Shown piece by piece: positions 35,276 to 49,700 of a DNA stretch of 64,000 bases. Location: the NCBI GenBank assembly GCA_014773175.1, contig VXCM01001453.1, forward strand, positions 124,001 to 188,000, given 5' to 3'. The stretch's first letter is position 1; each line of letters starts with the position of its first letter. The notes under the pieces are model-generated. The model worked only from the letters and a program-made list of their open reading frames with translations. It was not told the origin of the DNA and did not search any database. The position numbers were made by a program, and so were the translations under genes. This DNA comes from Lucifuga dentata (taxonomy: Eukaryota > Chordata > Actinopteri > Ophidiiformes > Bythitidae).

Positions 35276-37276
35276 AACCTGAAGCCTCCTTATTGGCCCA
35301 TTTGAAAACATTACCACTCTGTTGGCTGAGACACTCAGCCAATCAAGTTTGTGCCAAATGACCATCAACATCATAAACAGCATCAGCAACAACTCATCAC
35401 CATGGAAACAGCCACCTTCAGCCCCATGCCGCCTTATCCTGTTTTTACTTCACTTTTTCTTTGGTTTTTCTTTTAAAGATTCCTCTGTTTGTTTACTGCA
35501 ATGTTGTTGGAGCATGCTGTGCTACTGGTACCGACTTCTGTCGCTGTGTGTTGCCATGGTTACAGAATGATGACACAGAGCTGTGGTTGTCCTGGCGACC
35601 TCACAGGTACTTTTGTTTCCAAGTGTAATAAGAACTTGGGTGTGACCTCCTCAGCCTGGTTGGTTCAGGTGACCTCTGTGCTGTTCTGTGTCCACTCTGC
35701 GGCCTTTGTCTGTGTGTGTGTGTGTGTGTGTGTGTCTGTGCGTGCGTGCATGCGTGTNCTCTGCGGCCTTTGTCTGTGTGTGTGTGTGTGTGTGTGTGTC
35801 TGTGCGTGCGTGCATGCGTGTGCGTGTGTGCGTGAATTCCTCCAAAGTGAGGACCTGTCGAAAGTGAGGTCATTTTATCAAGTATTGATTCTTTAAGAGT
35901 GTACTTTAGGGTTAGAATTTGAGTTTAGGATTAAAATTAAGATCAAAGCATGAACTTTTAAGCACACGGCATGTTTGGACAACCATGAAAGTCCAGTATT
36001 GTTTTATGACATAATTCTTTGATATAATCTCCGTTTTTCTTAATATTACAAAGTTCTACTTTGCAGTCAAATATTCCACTTGTTGAGAGGCTATGGTTAA
36101 CATTACAAGCACATCAGGATCCTCCCCCCTCCCTAACAAGATCTAAAACCGCCCCGACAGTATATTGCTGCAAATTAATTTTACTTATGATCATTTTTAA
36201 AATCGCCTTATGGAATATACATATCTATTACTTTTTTTGCTTTTGCACCATGACTCTATAAACCTCAAGAAGCAGCTGTGCTGACCTTTTTATGCTCCCA
36301 AAATCAAACCAAGTTCAGGGTGTGGCTCTGCTGGATTCCTCATGTGCACGTTCGTGTGCACGTTTGACCACTGACACTTAAAGATTTTTAAAAATGTGTC
36401 TGCCTGATGTTTTTGGTGCTCTTTTGGCTGTAGGTTTAGATTAGGTGAGGGTAAAGTTAGTGGTAGGGGTTAATGAATGTAGTCTGTTGGAAGGTCCTCA
36501 CAAATGTGGTAAAAGGTGTGTGTGTGTCTGTGTGTGTTTGTGTGAGTGCGTCTACAGTAGCAAATATGAGTGTTTGCTTCCCTTCCTTATATGTGCACAG
36601 AACCTATGGCAACCCATCACTGTGGCCTTCCTGTTTATAACTCCAAATCTTTCTTTCTTTCTTTCGTTCTTTCTTTCTTTCTTTCACACGACAATGAGAA
36701 AACCGCTACAACTAAGGCTACAAGTTGTTTTCTTGACTTGGTCTTTTCTCTCCAGGACAGTGATAAATATATATACTTTTATATTTCAGTGTAAGAAAGA
36801 TGCTATTATGTACTGTATGTGTGCATATTTTATTAAAAAATGACAGGCATTTACATTGAATTGCCTGCTGTTGAAATGTGTGTGTGTGTGTGTGTGTATC
36901 ATACAGGTTGTGCATACGTATAGTGAGATTATGTTCCATTCCACTGCTCTTTACTTTGTTGATTCAAGTAAGTGGCACTCCTGCATGAATGACTGCTATA
37001 GAGTAGAGCTGTGTGTAAATGCATGCCCGTACATGTGAGTGTGTGAGTGTGTGACAGATGGAAAACTGGATTTACTCTCTCACTGAAGTTCTAAGTGAAC
37101 AAAAGGAGAAGTGCAAGTCTGATCAGATCTTGAAACCACAGCAAAACTACTGAAATGGCATTTTTTTTTTTTTTTTACATAACTTCACCAGGTGAGACTA
37201 GAAAAAATTCTTACAAGTTAAATAAACTTCTTATCTAAGTGACAATTTTGAGATGATACAGTTGAGTCGAAACATA
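35276..37276. other. sh3kbp1 3' UTR and intergenic DNA
   Basis: The region after the sh3kbp1 stop presumably starts with its 3' UTR, but I could not place a clear poly-A signal. GT runs with a single-N duplication (35758), a CTTT array (about 36647-36685) and plain AT-rich sequence fill the rest. No other gene was seen. Confidence 0.5.
36647..36685. repeat. (CTTT)n microsatellite
   Basis: Nine or so CTTT units with one variant (CGTT). Confidence 0.9.
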
Positions 37277-37488
37277 CACTGTAAAATGTGACAAGTTGAT
37301 CTTACTTCAAAAAAATCTAGGAAACCGATTGCCTTGAAAAGGGTAAGTAAATATAACTATTAGTCTTAAGTTAGATTTACTTTATGTTTACTTGAACTTA
37401 AGACTATGTAGTTATATTTACTTATCCTTTTCAAGGCAACTAGTTTCCTAGATTTTTTTTTAAGATCAACTTGTCACATTTTACAGTG
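37277..37488. mobile_element. 212-bp palindromic MITE with TA borders
   Basis: The two halves are near reverse complements from end to end (CACTGTAAAATGTGACAAGT against ACTTGTCACATTTTACAGTG), with TA on both sides. This is the layout of a Tc1/mariner-type MITE. It lies between sh3kbp1 and map3k15. Confidence 0.82.
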
Positions 37489-37849
37489 TACCACATGCCC
37501 AAGAGCCTGACTCAGATGTAGCTGAAGAATAACATGACCTAATCATCACAAATCACGCAAATTGACCAACATTAGGTATATATTGCAAAATACAAAAGTG
37601 GAGGCAGAACTGAAACTTGGGTCAAAACTTTCTAGAAAAACAGTCCGGTGATATTTGGTCCAACATGATGAGCAAAAATACCTCGTGAATAAATGAGTGG
37701 ATATTATTTACTGTGGAGTGGACATAGTTGGCTGCCAGTCCTGAGAGCAGAGGAGGAAGGGACAGACTGTTTTATATTTAGAGAAGCAGAGGCTGAGATA
37801 ACATTTCACTCTGTAAAGAGGACAGAGAGGACACCACTGTCCTGTCTGA

Positions 37850-38184
37850 AGCCTGGAAGGTAAGAAATCCGCTGTTTGGAGACTCCAAGCTTGAACGGAT
37901 CTGCGTCTCTCTCCTCGCTTCTGTCTGGTAACTTTAATCTAGTCGGATCCAGTCTCGGTGAAGCGGACTTCTTGGTGCGAGATAATCGGGAGATGATGTG
38001 AGTTAATGAGGCGGAGATGCGGAGGGACAAACCCAGACGCACTCCTCTGCACCGGCGACAGGCGCGCAACAACTGAGAGAGAGGAGCACAACAGGAGGGA
38101 GGATAAAACACGAGAAGGAAATTAAGTAAGAGAAGGAAAGAAGGAGATAAAGCCTAAACGCGCGTTTCCAGCTCCATTCTCGTC
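37850..38184 (+). promoter_or_regulatory. map3k15: map3k15 5' UTR and CpG-rich start region
   Basis: CpG-rich, GC-rich sequence that continues into exon 1 (to about 38510). No TATA box is evident. A GAAG/GTAAGA string near 37860 could be a non-coding exon donor, but this is only a guess. Confidence 0.45.
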
Positions 38185-40972
38185 ATGGAAACGGGGCAGA
38201 GCGCACCGGTCGCCGACATGGTTGGAGAGCACTCTGCAGGGGCATTCGCCGGGGTGGATAGAGACCGGGATCGGGACCGGGAGAGAGGCGAAGTGCCCAG
38301 CCCCAGTCCACCGGCCAAGCAGCGCTCATTGCGCGTAGTGTACGTCCTGAACGACGGGCTGAAATCGGTGATGGCCAGCAGCCCGGAGTCCGGGGCGCTG
38401 CAGTGCCTGCAGAGGGCCTGCGACGCGGAGAGCGCTCTGCTCACCACCGTTACATTCGGAAGGCTGGACTTTGGAGAAACATCAGTGCTGGATAGTTTCT
38501 ACGATGCAGGTCAGTGTGTGTGGGTGTGTGTCTGAAACTTGAAGTCATGACAGATCACGAGATTTCTCCTCCCTTAATGTGAAAGTGAAAAAAAGTGAAA
38601 AAAGCATTGGCATTTTTAGGGAAAAGATAACAACAAAAAAATTAAACCGTTGAGTTATTTGATTGCATATGCCCCACCCAAGACTAATGCAAACTTTTTT
38701 TTTTTTTTTTTTTTTTTTTTGCTTTTTATTAGAGCAGTAAAGTTTTCATGACTTGCACATCTGGATTTTTGCAGTTTCATCACTTTCTTTTCACAAAAGT
38801 ACAGACTGCACAAAACGACGAGGTCATCTGCTGTTCAGAACTCAAATCATTCCTGCTTTGGTTTACTTAAATTGAAAGGTGGCATCCCTTAAGTCAAATA
38901 ATCTTATTATCTTAATATATCTTGATTTCAGTCTTCACATCATAAAAAACTACTGTTTCAATAAGAGTGTGTACTTTTCCCCTGTAACTTTAATCCTATG
39001 ATGCTATAACAATACTATCATATGCATTGTGATGTAGAAGCTTAAGGCTTAAAGAGACAGTGCCTAAATTGGCCTGCTTTTGCTCAGTGTGTACAGCGGT
39101 GCAACAGCAAGGGAGATTAGAAGCCTATCAAAGTTTTCTATCTTAAAGAATTGTGAACATTTTAAAATAAACCCTAAATGAAAATATATAAGAACATGTA
39201 AATCTGTATATACCCCCTTTAAAACATTAGTGAGAAGTAAGGAAAGAAGCCTTTTACCAAGATCCCTATACAACTTGCACTTAAATAATTTCAGATATAT
39301 AATTTCAGGAAAAAGTTGATTTTACTGAAACTAAAACTTTTTTTCATATTCCCTCCTTCTGGTACCAACTGTGTACTTGTTCATTATTATTCAAAGGGAA
39401 AAATTCATCGGTCCGTTGGATGTACAATCTGTGAGAACCATCAGCTCCAGCAAAACATTGCATTTGATGTTTTTTTTATATACTAATAATCCTAAAAATA
39501 CCAAAATACATCAACCTCTAGTGAGGTCAGAGATCATTGGTTTAGCATCTTCAGAAGAGATTTTCTTTAAAATTGACTTGGTTCCAGTTATTGCAGTTGA
39601 AGGAAGTTGTAGACTCATTTATGACAAAAGATGAGCTTGGAGAATTATTATTTTTGTCTCTGTGACCACCTTGGCTACCATTACATCATCATCATCATCG
39701 CTTTTGTCATCTTCATCACCCCGTCCCCTCTCTTTGCAGATATAGCAGTTGTGGATATGAGTGACGTGTTTCGGCAACCCTCCTTGTTTTACCATCTGGG
39801 TGTGAGGGAGAGCTTTGACATGGCCAACAACGTCATAGTGTACCATGACACGGACCCTGACACTGCTCAGTCACTAAAGGTATACACACACACACATACG
39901 CATGCACACACACATATACACACACTCCAAATGTCCCATCAATGTAATCAGAGTTCCTGTATGCCATTCCTTAAAGCAGGGGTGGGCAACCTTTACTATC
40001 AAAAGGGCCATTTTTGGCCAAAAATAAAAATAAATAAATAAAAATAAAAATTGTCTGGAGCCGCAAAACATATTTGAGCTTTATAATGAAGGTAACACAG
40101 CCTATTAAGTCTAAATTAGTCTATCGNGCCGCAAAACATATTTGAGCTTTATAATGAAGGTAACACAGCCTATTAAGTCTAAATTAGTCTATCGACATTA
40201 CTCACAGGTGTAAATGAGCATTCACTAAATTCTTTTTATCATGTGACTACTCTGCAGTGGACAATGTATGATTATTTGGTACTTTAAATTTATATTTTCA
40301 TAACAATAACACTGTTGAATTTATGAAATTATAGAACTACAGAGCTTCTAGAATTAAAAAAAAAANATAACAATAACACTGTTGAATTTATGAAATTATA
40401 GAACTACAGAGCTTCTAGAATTAAAAAAAAAAGTTTTAATATTTCATCAACTAAAATATGAATTATAGCCTACGTCTACCACCTTGTGGTTGTGCCTTTT
40501 CCTCTTAATTTTGCCAAACCTCAATAGCGGTGGCTAGCATGGATGTATACATAAATGGCTAGTCTTGAGTCTCTCTAGCTACCGATTACTTACAACAATG
40601 ATAAATTAAAATTAAACTGTTAAAAAAAATAACCATTGTTCATTTCCATATATTTTTTTGTCAAAGCCACATGGAGCCACAGGAGATGGGCAAAAGAGCC
40701 ACATGCGGCTCCAGAGCTGCAGGTTGCCTACCCCTGCCTTAAAGGAATGGCGTCTTAGAACAAAGTGGTCTTCCAAGTACTTTACAGGCATGTGTGTGCT
40801 TGTATTTGTGCACATGTGTGTGTATGTGTGCATGTCTGTGCACTGTGATGAAGACACAGCTGCTTGAAATATGTCCCAGCGTAACTTAAGAGTACATAAG
40901 AATCCATATTCCCATTCCAACGTGTTCTTGTGTTTTATCTCCTTACAGGACATGGTGGCTCAGAAAAACACA
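38185..40972 (+). CDS. map3k15: map3k15 exons 1-3: N-terminal region
   Basis: Exon 1 (108 codons) starts METGQSAPV, has an Arg/Asp run ([10 protein letters not shown]), then the conserved RVVYVLND and [16 protein letters not shown]. Exon 2 encodes [20 protein letters not shown] and [10 protein letters not shown]. Exon 3 is only eight codons (DMVAQKNT). This is the thioredoxin-binding-type part of the ASK family. After the N at 41018, part of exon 3 and its CT-rich intron start appear again, an overlap artefact. Confidence 0.93.
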
Positions 40973-40978
40973 GTAAGT

Positions 40979-41017
<39 letters not shown>

Positions 41018-41042
41018 NGTGGCTCAGAAAAACACAGTAAGT

Positions 41043-41082
<40 letters not shown>

Positions 41083-44000
41083 TGTCCTTTCAGCACTCCC
41101 TGCTGTCACACATGCACACACATACACACAAACACACATAACCACAGGATAAAGCACACACAGATCAACCTCTTGCATCTATAGTGGCTATCATTTTGAT
41201 TTTTAATGTATAGGTGTGTGTGTGTGCGTGTGTGTGTGTGTGGAGTAGGCGGCGCGTTCTCCAGCGTTAGGCTTTCCGTGGGTTCAGTTGCCTCCAGAAT
41301 ACAGAGGCTCTGGCTTGCGCAATAAAGTAGGTATCATGTTGCACAAAAGCATGCTGGGAGATTTTCTTACAGACTAATCATATTGGAGTGTGACAGGAAG
41401 GCAAGGCTAAAGATGACTGACCCCACCACCCGCCCCCTAAGCAACCTTGCATTAACAACTTGGATGCATTAAATGATGTGTTAAGGCCTTAAAATAATGA
41501 CAAGAAAAGAAAATATATATCTATATCTATATATCTATATCTATATATATAGATATATATATTTAAACCTGGGCATGAACTCTGTTTGTTGGACTGACAT
41601 GTAGAAATACCTGCCACTCAACGTGAGATTCTGACCTTTATTCAAGCTTCCACTCAGAGGAGAAACGTGTTATTATATCTGATATTAAGTCGTATACATG
41701 TGCAACAAGTTGGGTGAGTATGCATGTTATGATGCTTTCTCTTTCTCCAGACCTGCAGTGGAAGTCAGGCTGCTGTCATACGAAACAGTTACACCAAACA
41801 CCATTTCCTGTCCTAAACTTGATCTTCTGCACCGATACTGTCTGTAAAATCAACACTTCTTGAGTTCTTAACTCTGCCAACTGAAGCTAGCTTGTTAACT
41901 TGCTACCTGATGCTAGCTCTGTAAACAATATTACTCCCTGCTACCTGAAGCTAGTTTGTTAACGTTATCCAACCTAGCTTTGTTGCTACCTGCTATCTGA
42001 AGCTAGCCTGGCTAATAAACAGCAAACAGAATGCACACATCAAGTCAAACTAGCAAAGCCATATTTGCCTTCGTCTCCTCTTTGTACACAACCAAGCTGT
42101 AGCTGTGTACCAAAACAAACAAACAAACAATCTTGTTATGTATTCTTATTGCTAATTTAATATGAGTAAAAGAAAAGCTGCTAAATCTCCAGTTTGAAAA
42201 GTACATTTTCACCTCTGAATATGTTTTTTTTTTTTCTCCTGAATTTATTTTGTGCAGGAAAAAATGTATTCTCATTAATCCTCTTTAATCACTCCCTGCT
42301 CATTCCATTCCTCCATCTCCCCTCACTTCCTCTTCCTGTCTTTCACTGCTTGGACTTATTTTTATACCCAACATCAACATCCGGCTTGTGTGTTGTATTA
42401 AAATGCAGATCAGAGATAGAGTGCATATTATAAAAAAAAAAATCACAATAGTCCATAGTCGAAATTAAACTAAAGACTTCCTTCTTTCCTACTAGGCATC
42501 CAGTGGTAACTACTACTTCATCCCATACATAGTGACTCCTAACCATGAGTACATGTGCTGTGAGAGTGACGCCCAGCGCAGAGCCAGTGAGTACATGCAG
42601 CCCAACTGGGACAACCTGCTGGGACCGCTCTGCGTCCCCCTCACCGACCGTTTCACCAGCCTGCTGAAAGACATCCACGTCACTTCTTGGTAAAAGACGT
42701 ACAAAAAAACACATAAATACACGCAAAGTCAAACACGAGTAATTTTCTCCAATATCTCAAAGTTAGCAATCAAAGTTAATTTTCTTCTCAGATCCAAATG
42801 TGACCCATTCAGACTTCTCTTCCTCCTTCTCCCCATTTGTCCGCTTCTCTCTCTTTTTTTCCTCCATCTCTCGCTCTGCTGTAGTGCCTCCTTTAAGGAC
42901 ACCCTGCTGAACGACATCAGAAAGGCCAGGGAGAAGTACCAGGGCGAAGAGCTGGCAAAGGAGCTTTCTCGCATCAAACTGCGCATCGACAACACTGAAG
43001 TTCTCACGCAGGACATCGTCATGAACCTGCTGTTTTCCTACAGAGACATACAGGTACACAACCGCACAAAACTGCCAAATACTGGGGCTTATGAGGAGCA
43101 TAATCTTAGTTTGAAGAAACAACTTGCTTGCTATCTGACCTCCAGGACTATGATGCCATGGTGAAGCTGGTGGAGACTCTGGAGATGCTGCCAACGTGCG
43201 ATCTGGCAACACAACCCATGATCCAGTTCCACTACTCCTTCGCCCTCAACAGGTACACAGGCCTGGAAAACTCACTTGAGGAGGGAATCAGCTCCAAGTA
43301 TTAGGCCGGATTCACATGCTAAGCGTTAGCGTCGCCGCTGACCTGGGCGTTCAGCGTTCTGATCGCACATGAACGTAGTCTGAGCAGCGCCGCTCAACCT
43401 CGTGCTGACAGGAAGTGCTCATTGCTAATGACAATTTAACGGCTAAAATCTGATTTCGGTTTCAACTCGGGTAGCGACATGGACATCACAAAAACAAAAA
43501 TGCTCTTCTTATTAGGAGAAAAAAAGCAAAAAAGCGGCGAATGTGGATGCATGAAACTTCACATTTCAGACACTATATTAACAATTTCCAAACCTGACGT
43601 CCCTGTCTGACTCTGACATTTTGCCAAGCAAGTGCTTTTTTTTTTTTTTTTTTTTNTTTTTTTTTTTTTTTTTTTACCAGATCATGATACAATTTTAAAG
43701 TTGTGTTTTATACTCTACAGATTATAAGCTTCTCCTCCATTATTGTGGCGCTTCTCGTTATGTGACGTACAGCAGCGCTCTGATTGGTTGCGCATTGGAA
43801 AGGTCAGCGTCAGAAAGGTCAAAGTTCATTTCAGTGAACTTTGAGCGCCGCATCAAAATGGAGAATCTGAGCGTCGCACGGCACTCAAGGTGGCGTGACG
43901 CGACATTAGGAGTCACCGCTCAGCTCCCAGTACACAACAATGTAACACGCTAAGGTCAGCACAACGCCCAGCGCTTAGCATGTGAATCCAGCCTTAGTCT

Positions 44001-46498
44001 ACCAAAGGGAATGCTGATTCCTGTACTTCATAGTCCAGAAATGTTTATCCTGCGAGGGATTTATCTCGTGTAAGGAAGATCAGGCCTATGAATATAACTT
44101 TAATTTGACTGTGCATGTATATGTGCAGGAGGAACAGTCCAGGTGACCGTGAGCAGGCTCTGAGAGTGATGTTACAGGTGTTGCAGTCGTGCGAACACCC
44201 GGCACCTGACATGTTCTGCCTTTGTGGGCGAATCTATAAGGACATCTTCCTGGACTCAGACTGCAAGGACACCAAGAACAGGGACAACGCCATACAGTGG
44301 TGAGAACACAAACACACACCATTCCTAAGAGTATCTTTGTTTCTGGGTCGAATTGTTGAAATGCTTGCTTAACTCTGTGAAGTTGTAGAAAGGCCAGTTA
44401 TTAATTCACGTGACGAATTCCCTCATGTCTGGCGATCCGAGCATCTTAAAATAATTCACGCTTCCCAAATGCTGTCCAGTGTATTCTACATATGCATCTA
44501 AGCATTTAATTTATTCATCTGTGTCTCACCTTCCACCTGCAGGTACAGGAAGGGTTTCGAGTTGCAGCCCACTCTCTATTCTGGTATTAACCTTGCTGTC
44601 CTCCTCATAGTTGCTGGTCAACAGTTTGAGAGTTCCATTGAGCTGAGGAAAATAGGTGAGAGGATCTGAACTTCTACACAAGTTCTCAAGCAAATTAATG
44701 TCTTCTTCTTCTTCTCCCTCTAACTCCTCTCCCACGCTAATCTTGTGTTTTAGGTGTGAGGTTAAATAGTCTGCTAGGGCGAAAAGGTTCCCTGGAGAAA
44801 ATGAATAACTACTGGGATGTGGGCCAGTTCTTTACCGTTAGCATGCTAGCTAATGACATCCCTAAAGCTACACAGGCTGCTGAGAAGCTCTTCAAACTCA
44901 AGCCGCCCATCTGGTAACCACATCTACTTTCTTTTTTTACCACTGTGAGACAAAAGTTCTAATTATAATAATGATTCAGGTGAATAGGGCGAATCTAAAA
45001 GGGGAATTATCAGGTCCATCTTTCTGATTTTCCTTCCCTCAGCCTCCTCTTCCTCACACCTGCTTTTTCCATGTTTTACCTTTCAGGTATTTGCGATCAG
45101 TGGTGCAGAACCTGAAGCTGATCCAGAGGTTTAAGAAGCAGACGGTGGAACATTCTCCTCAGCGGGAGAAACTCAACTTCTGGATGGACATTATTGTAGA
45201 AGCCACTCAGGGCACCACTAAAGGACTCCGCTTTCCGGTACAAATAATACACATAAAGTCAAACACGCTCAGACATTCAAACACATTTGCAGCAACATCT
45301 TTCCACATTGTCTATCTCTTCCTGCGTTGAAGGTGTTGATTCTGGAGCCCACGAAAGTGTACCAGCCCTCATATGTGTCCATTAACAATGAGGCAGAAGA
45401 GAAGAACGTCTCCATCTGGCATGTTTCTCCTGCCGAAACGGTCAGAGCATCACCATCACCTCCTCCTGCCCTGACCTTCTATCATTCCATTTTCCATCAT
45501 TTAACCTATCAAGGTTTTGTTGATCAATTTGAGCAAATGTGTTGCAATGTAAAAATTAAAAAGTGTTTCATTTCAGAAAGGGATCCATGAGTGGAACTTC
45601 AATGCAATGTCCATCAAAGGAATAAGGTATGGACATATATTTGAAGTTGAATGAAATGGAAATATCATCTCAGAACATTGTCAAATAGGTAGACATTTCT
45701 AGAAATTCTTCACGCAAAATGCACCAAAAACACAGTTTCTTAGACTTGATTTTCACACTAGTTTCACAAAAATCCTGAAAGGTAATGTCGCAAAATTGCA
45801 TTTGTTCATGCGTCTGTGTGGAAGTTGAATGTTGGTGTGTTTTATAGCGTGGAAAAATGATTTTAATCTGCCCGTCTGTTTGCAGCATCAGTAAGTTTGA
45901 CGAGCGTTGCTGTTTCCTCTACGTCCACGATAACTCAGATGACTTCCAGATCTACTTCTCCACCGAGGACCAGTGCGGTCGGTGAGGACACACACCTCTA
46001 GATGTGTCTGCGTAGGTGTGTGTGCTTGTCTGTGCATGTGTTTGTATGAGTGAGAGATGAACTGATGGCCGATAGTTGGACGCAGTTATGCCGTAGTGTT
46101 GGTGTCTTATTGTGTGTGTGTGACATGTGCATGCAGGTTCTGCTCCATGGTGAAAGAGATGATATCTGATGGGACGGGGAATGCTGTGGAGCTGGAAGGC
46201 GAGGGAGATGGAGATACACTTGAGGTGTTGTGTGTGTGTTTATGTGAATTATTATTTCTGTTACTTTAATCCAAACACTTGTAATGACATTTGTGTGTGT
46301 TACAGTATGAGTACGACACCAATGAGACAGGGGATAGGGTGGTGTTGGGGCGGGGCACCTATGGAGTGGTGTATGCTGGGAGAGACCTCAGCAACCAGGT
46401 CCGAATCGCCATTAAAGAGATTCCCGAGAGAGACAGCAGGTAGGGACGAGCGAGACAGTGTGGGTGTGTTTGTGTAGTTAAGTAATTACAATTGTGCC

Positions 46499-46553
<55 letters not shown>

Positions 46554-46692
46554 AGGTATTCCCAGCCCCTTCATGAAGAGATTGCCCTTCACAAGTACCT
46601 GAAACACAGGAACATTGTTCAGTACTTGGGCTCTGTTTCTGAGAACGGATACATCAAGATTTTCATGGAACAAGTCCCTGGAGGTGTGTGTG

Positions 46693-46746
<54 letters not shown>

Positions 46747-49700
46747 AATAGGATGTACAGGTGTTTGAGTTTTGAAGCTACAATTTATTCTCTATCCTTG
46801 ATTGCAAAAGACATTGAGGCGAAGCTTAAAAGAGAAGTGTCTCAAACAGCCACCAGAACAAATCAATAAAGAGGACATGGAAGAAAAAAAAATGAGTTGG
46901 AGGTAAAAAAACAAAAAAAAAATTAAAAGAAAAAATAATCAGTTGATTTAAAAATAAGTTTTTTAAAAAAACTTATTTTTTTTCTGTTTTTTTTTCTTGT
47001 TTTTTTCTCCTTGTTTTTTCCCCTTGGTTTTTTTTTTTTTTTCCACTTTCTGTTTTTTTGTTTTTTTCTCTTCTGAAACATACTAAAAATAGGTCAAAGC
47101 TACAGCGCAGCAGCGGAGCTGTTTTGCTTCTATTTGAGGAACGATTTCCGGTTAAGTTAATGCTAATGCTAGCTAGCAGCTAACAGCTAGCTAAATGCTA
47201 GCTAGCAGCTTGTGCATTTATAACGGTTAATGCTTTAACGAGAGCTGACTTAACTCAAACAGCAGCAAAACAGCTCCGTTGCTGCGCTGTAGCTTTGACC
47301 TATTTTTAGTTTCAGAAGAGAAAAAAAAAAACCGAGGAAAAAAAAACAAGGAGAAAAAAAAACGAGGAAAAAAAACCCAAAGAGAATGTTTTATTTATTT
47401 ATTTTTTTTAACCTCCAACTAATTTTTTTTCTTCCATGTCCCTTTAGGGGCTCCGTACTATATTATGTGTTTTGGTGATTATTCCATCCAGTAACTCTGA
47501 TAATGTCTGAGTAGGTAGTCTGATGTTCTTACTCAAGGCTACTGAAGGACAATTCAGGACTGATGAGGGACAGATTGCAGAGATCGACCTTGATTGATCT
47601 GTTGGTAACTAGACAGTCATCTTCCCATTTCATGACAGGTTTGTTTCCTTTATCCAGGCAGCCTGTCTGCATTGTTACGGTCTAAATGGGGTCCACTGAA
47701 GGAAGCGACTATAATCTTCTACACGAGACAGATCCTGGAGGGACTCAGATATCTGCACGAAAATCAGATAGTCCATCGAGATATCAAGGTACATGGAATC
47801 GCAGTTTGTGTGACAGTGATGTAGTAAAGGAACTGAAGAGATGCTTAATGTTATCTGTCTTTCTCTTGGTCCTTTTCTCTCCATCAGGGTGACAATGTCT
47901 TGGTGAACACCTACAGCGGTGTCTTGAAGATCTCAGACTTTGGTACCTCTAAGCGATTGGCAGGAGTCAACCCCTGTACAGAGACATTCACCGGTAACAG
48001 TTTTACTCTTCAGATCTTGCTAAAATAAATTCCTTTGGTGTCTTGCAAATACTCTGGGACTTTTCAGGAACTCAGGAACCTTTTCAGGAACTAAGCAACT
48101 TTTCTTCATTTGCAGCAATGTAGTTCTTCCTTAACCATTGTAATTCCTCCAGAGTAAGACTTAGTGGTTCAGGAACTGATGATTGGAACTTGCAAATTGG
48201 TCAGACCACAGTTTCCTCCAATTAGGCAATTAAGCAAAGCTCATTGTTGAGCTTTGCAATTTTTACATTTTTTTATTTTGCTTTCATCTCTTTCTCTTCT
48301 TACATTAGCAGATTTCTTTCTGAAGTTTGCGGTTTTGTCCTCTAGATTGCTTCCTCTCTTCTCAACCAACATGGAACAAAGAAAATCTCCTTGATTCCAT
48401 CCATTGCTTCTATTGTTGTCATGTGTATGATGGTGAAATTTTGGCATAAGTGAAAATAACGTGGCTGTAGCATTATAGACATCACTTGCTCTAATTTCCA
48501 CTTAGTTAACACTTGAGAACATTCGGAATGTGAGTAAAGAAGGGATTGTTCCGATTTAAGTAGTTCCTAATTGGTCAAAAATCTCCAAATTGCTTATGGA
48601 AAATTGGAAAGTTATACCACATACCACCATACGAATCAGCATTGTCGAACACAAACTGATAGCTTTGGTAACATTTAATGTAATAAAATACAGACACATT
48701 ACGTGTCCCATTTGACAAATTGCTGCAGTACATCCACAGATTGTAATTCAGTCTCCGCTCCATAAACTGAGTCATAGAAATATTGCTATTTCACACTGTG
48801 AGTGCAAATATCAAATCATCCTCCAAATGTCGAGGGCTACTATCAGCCTCTATGGAAACACTCACAGACACACTCAGGCATACACATTCACGACCATCTG
48901 GCCTTCTTCAGCAGCCAGCGAGGTGTGTAATTAGATTAGCTAATCAAGCAGAGGCAGAAGGGTGTTTACCTTTCATTAGCAGGTGTGTGTGTGTGTGTGT
49001 GTGTGTGTGTCTGTCCTTATCTGTTTCTCCTCTGCTGCCTCTTCTCCTCAGAATTCACCTTTTAGACCTCTCTCTCTGATAAGACCACACCTGCCACATT
49101 CCAAGCTGCTATTAAATACTGACTGCAGACATTATACTTAGTGATTTTTTTTCTTTTTTCTCTTTTTTCTTTTTCTTTTTTCTCTTTTTTTCTTCTTTTT
49201 TTCTTTTTTTCCCTATTACTATTAGATAGTGATTTTAATTTGGATTTTGATTACATAAATGATCTCTGACATTGATTTCTAAAATATTTGAGCATATTCT
49301 TCTGGGATCACTCCGTGGGAACTGAAATGTCTTTAATCCCATTGTGTTAGAGACAGCCAAAGACAGCAGCATCAAAATCTGCCTTAATCCTGAATTAAAC
49401 TATCATTTCTATTAAAGCTTGGACCTGCTATTTGTGAATTTCAGTTTCAGTTTGTGAGTTCAGTCAATATTTGTCAACTAAATGACCTGAAAATGACTTC
49501 TTATCTAGCTTTAGAAATTGTTTTTTACCCGGTTACTATCTGCTTCTCTGCCTGTGTAGGTACTCTGCAGTACATGGCTCCAGAAATCATTGATAAAGGC
49601 CCTCGTGGCTACGGAGCCCCAGCTGACATCTGGTCTCTGGGATGCACCATCATAGAGATGGCTACTGGGAAACCCCCCTTTCATGAGCTGGGAGAACCAC

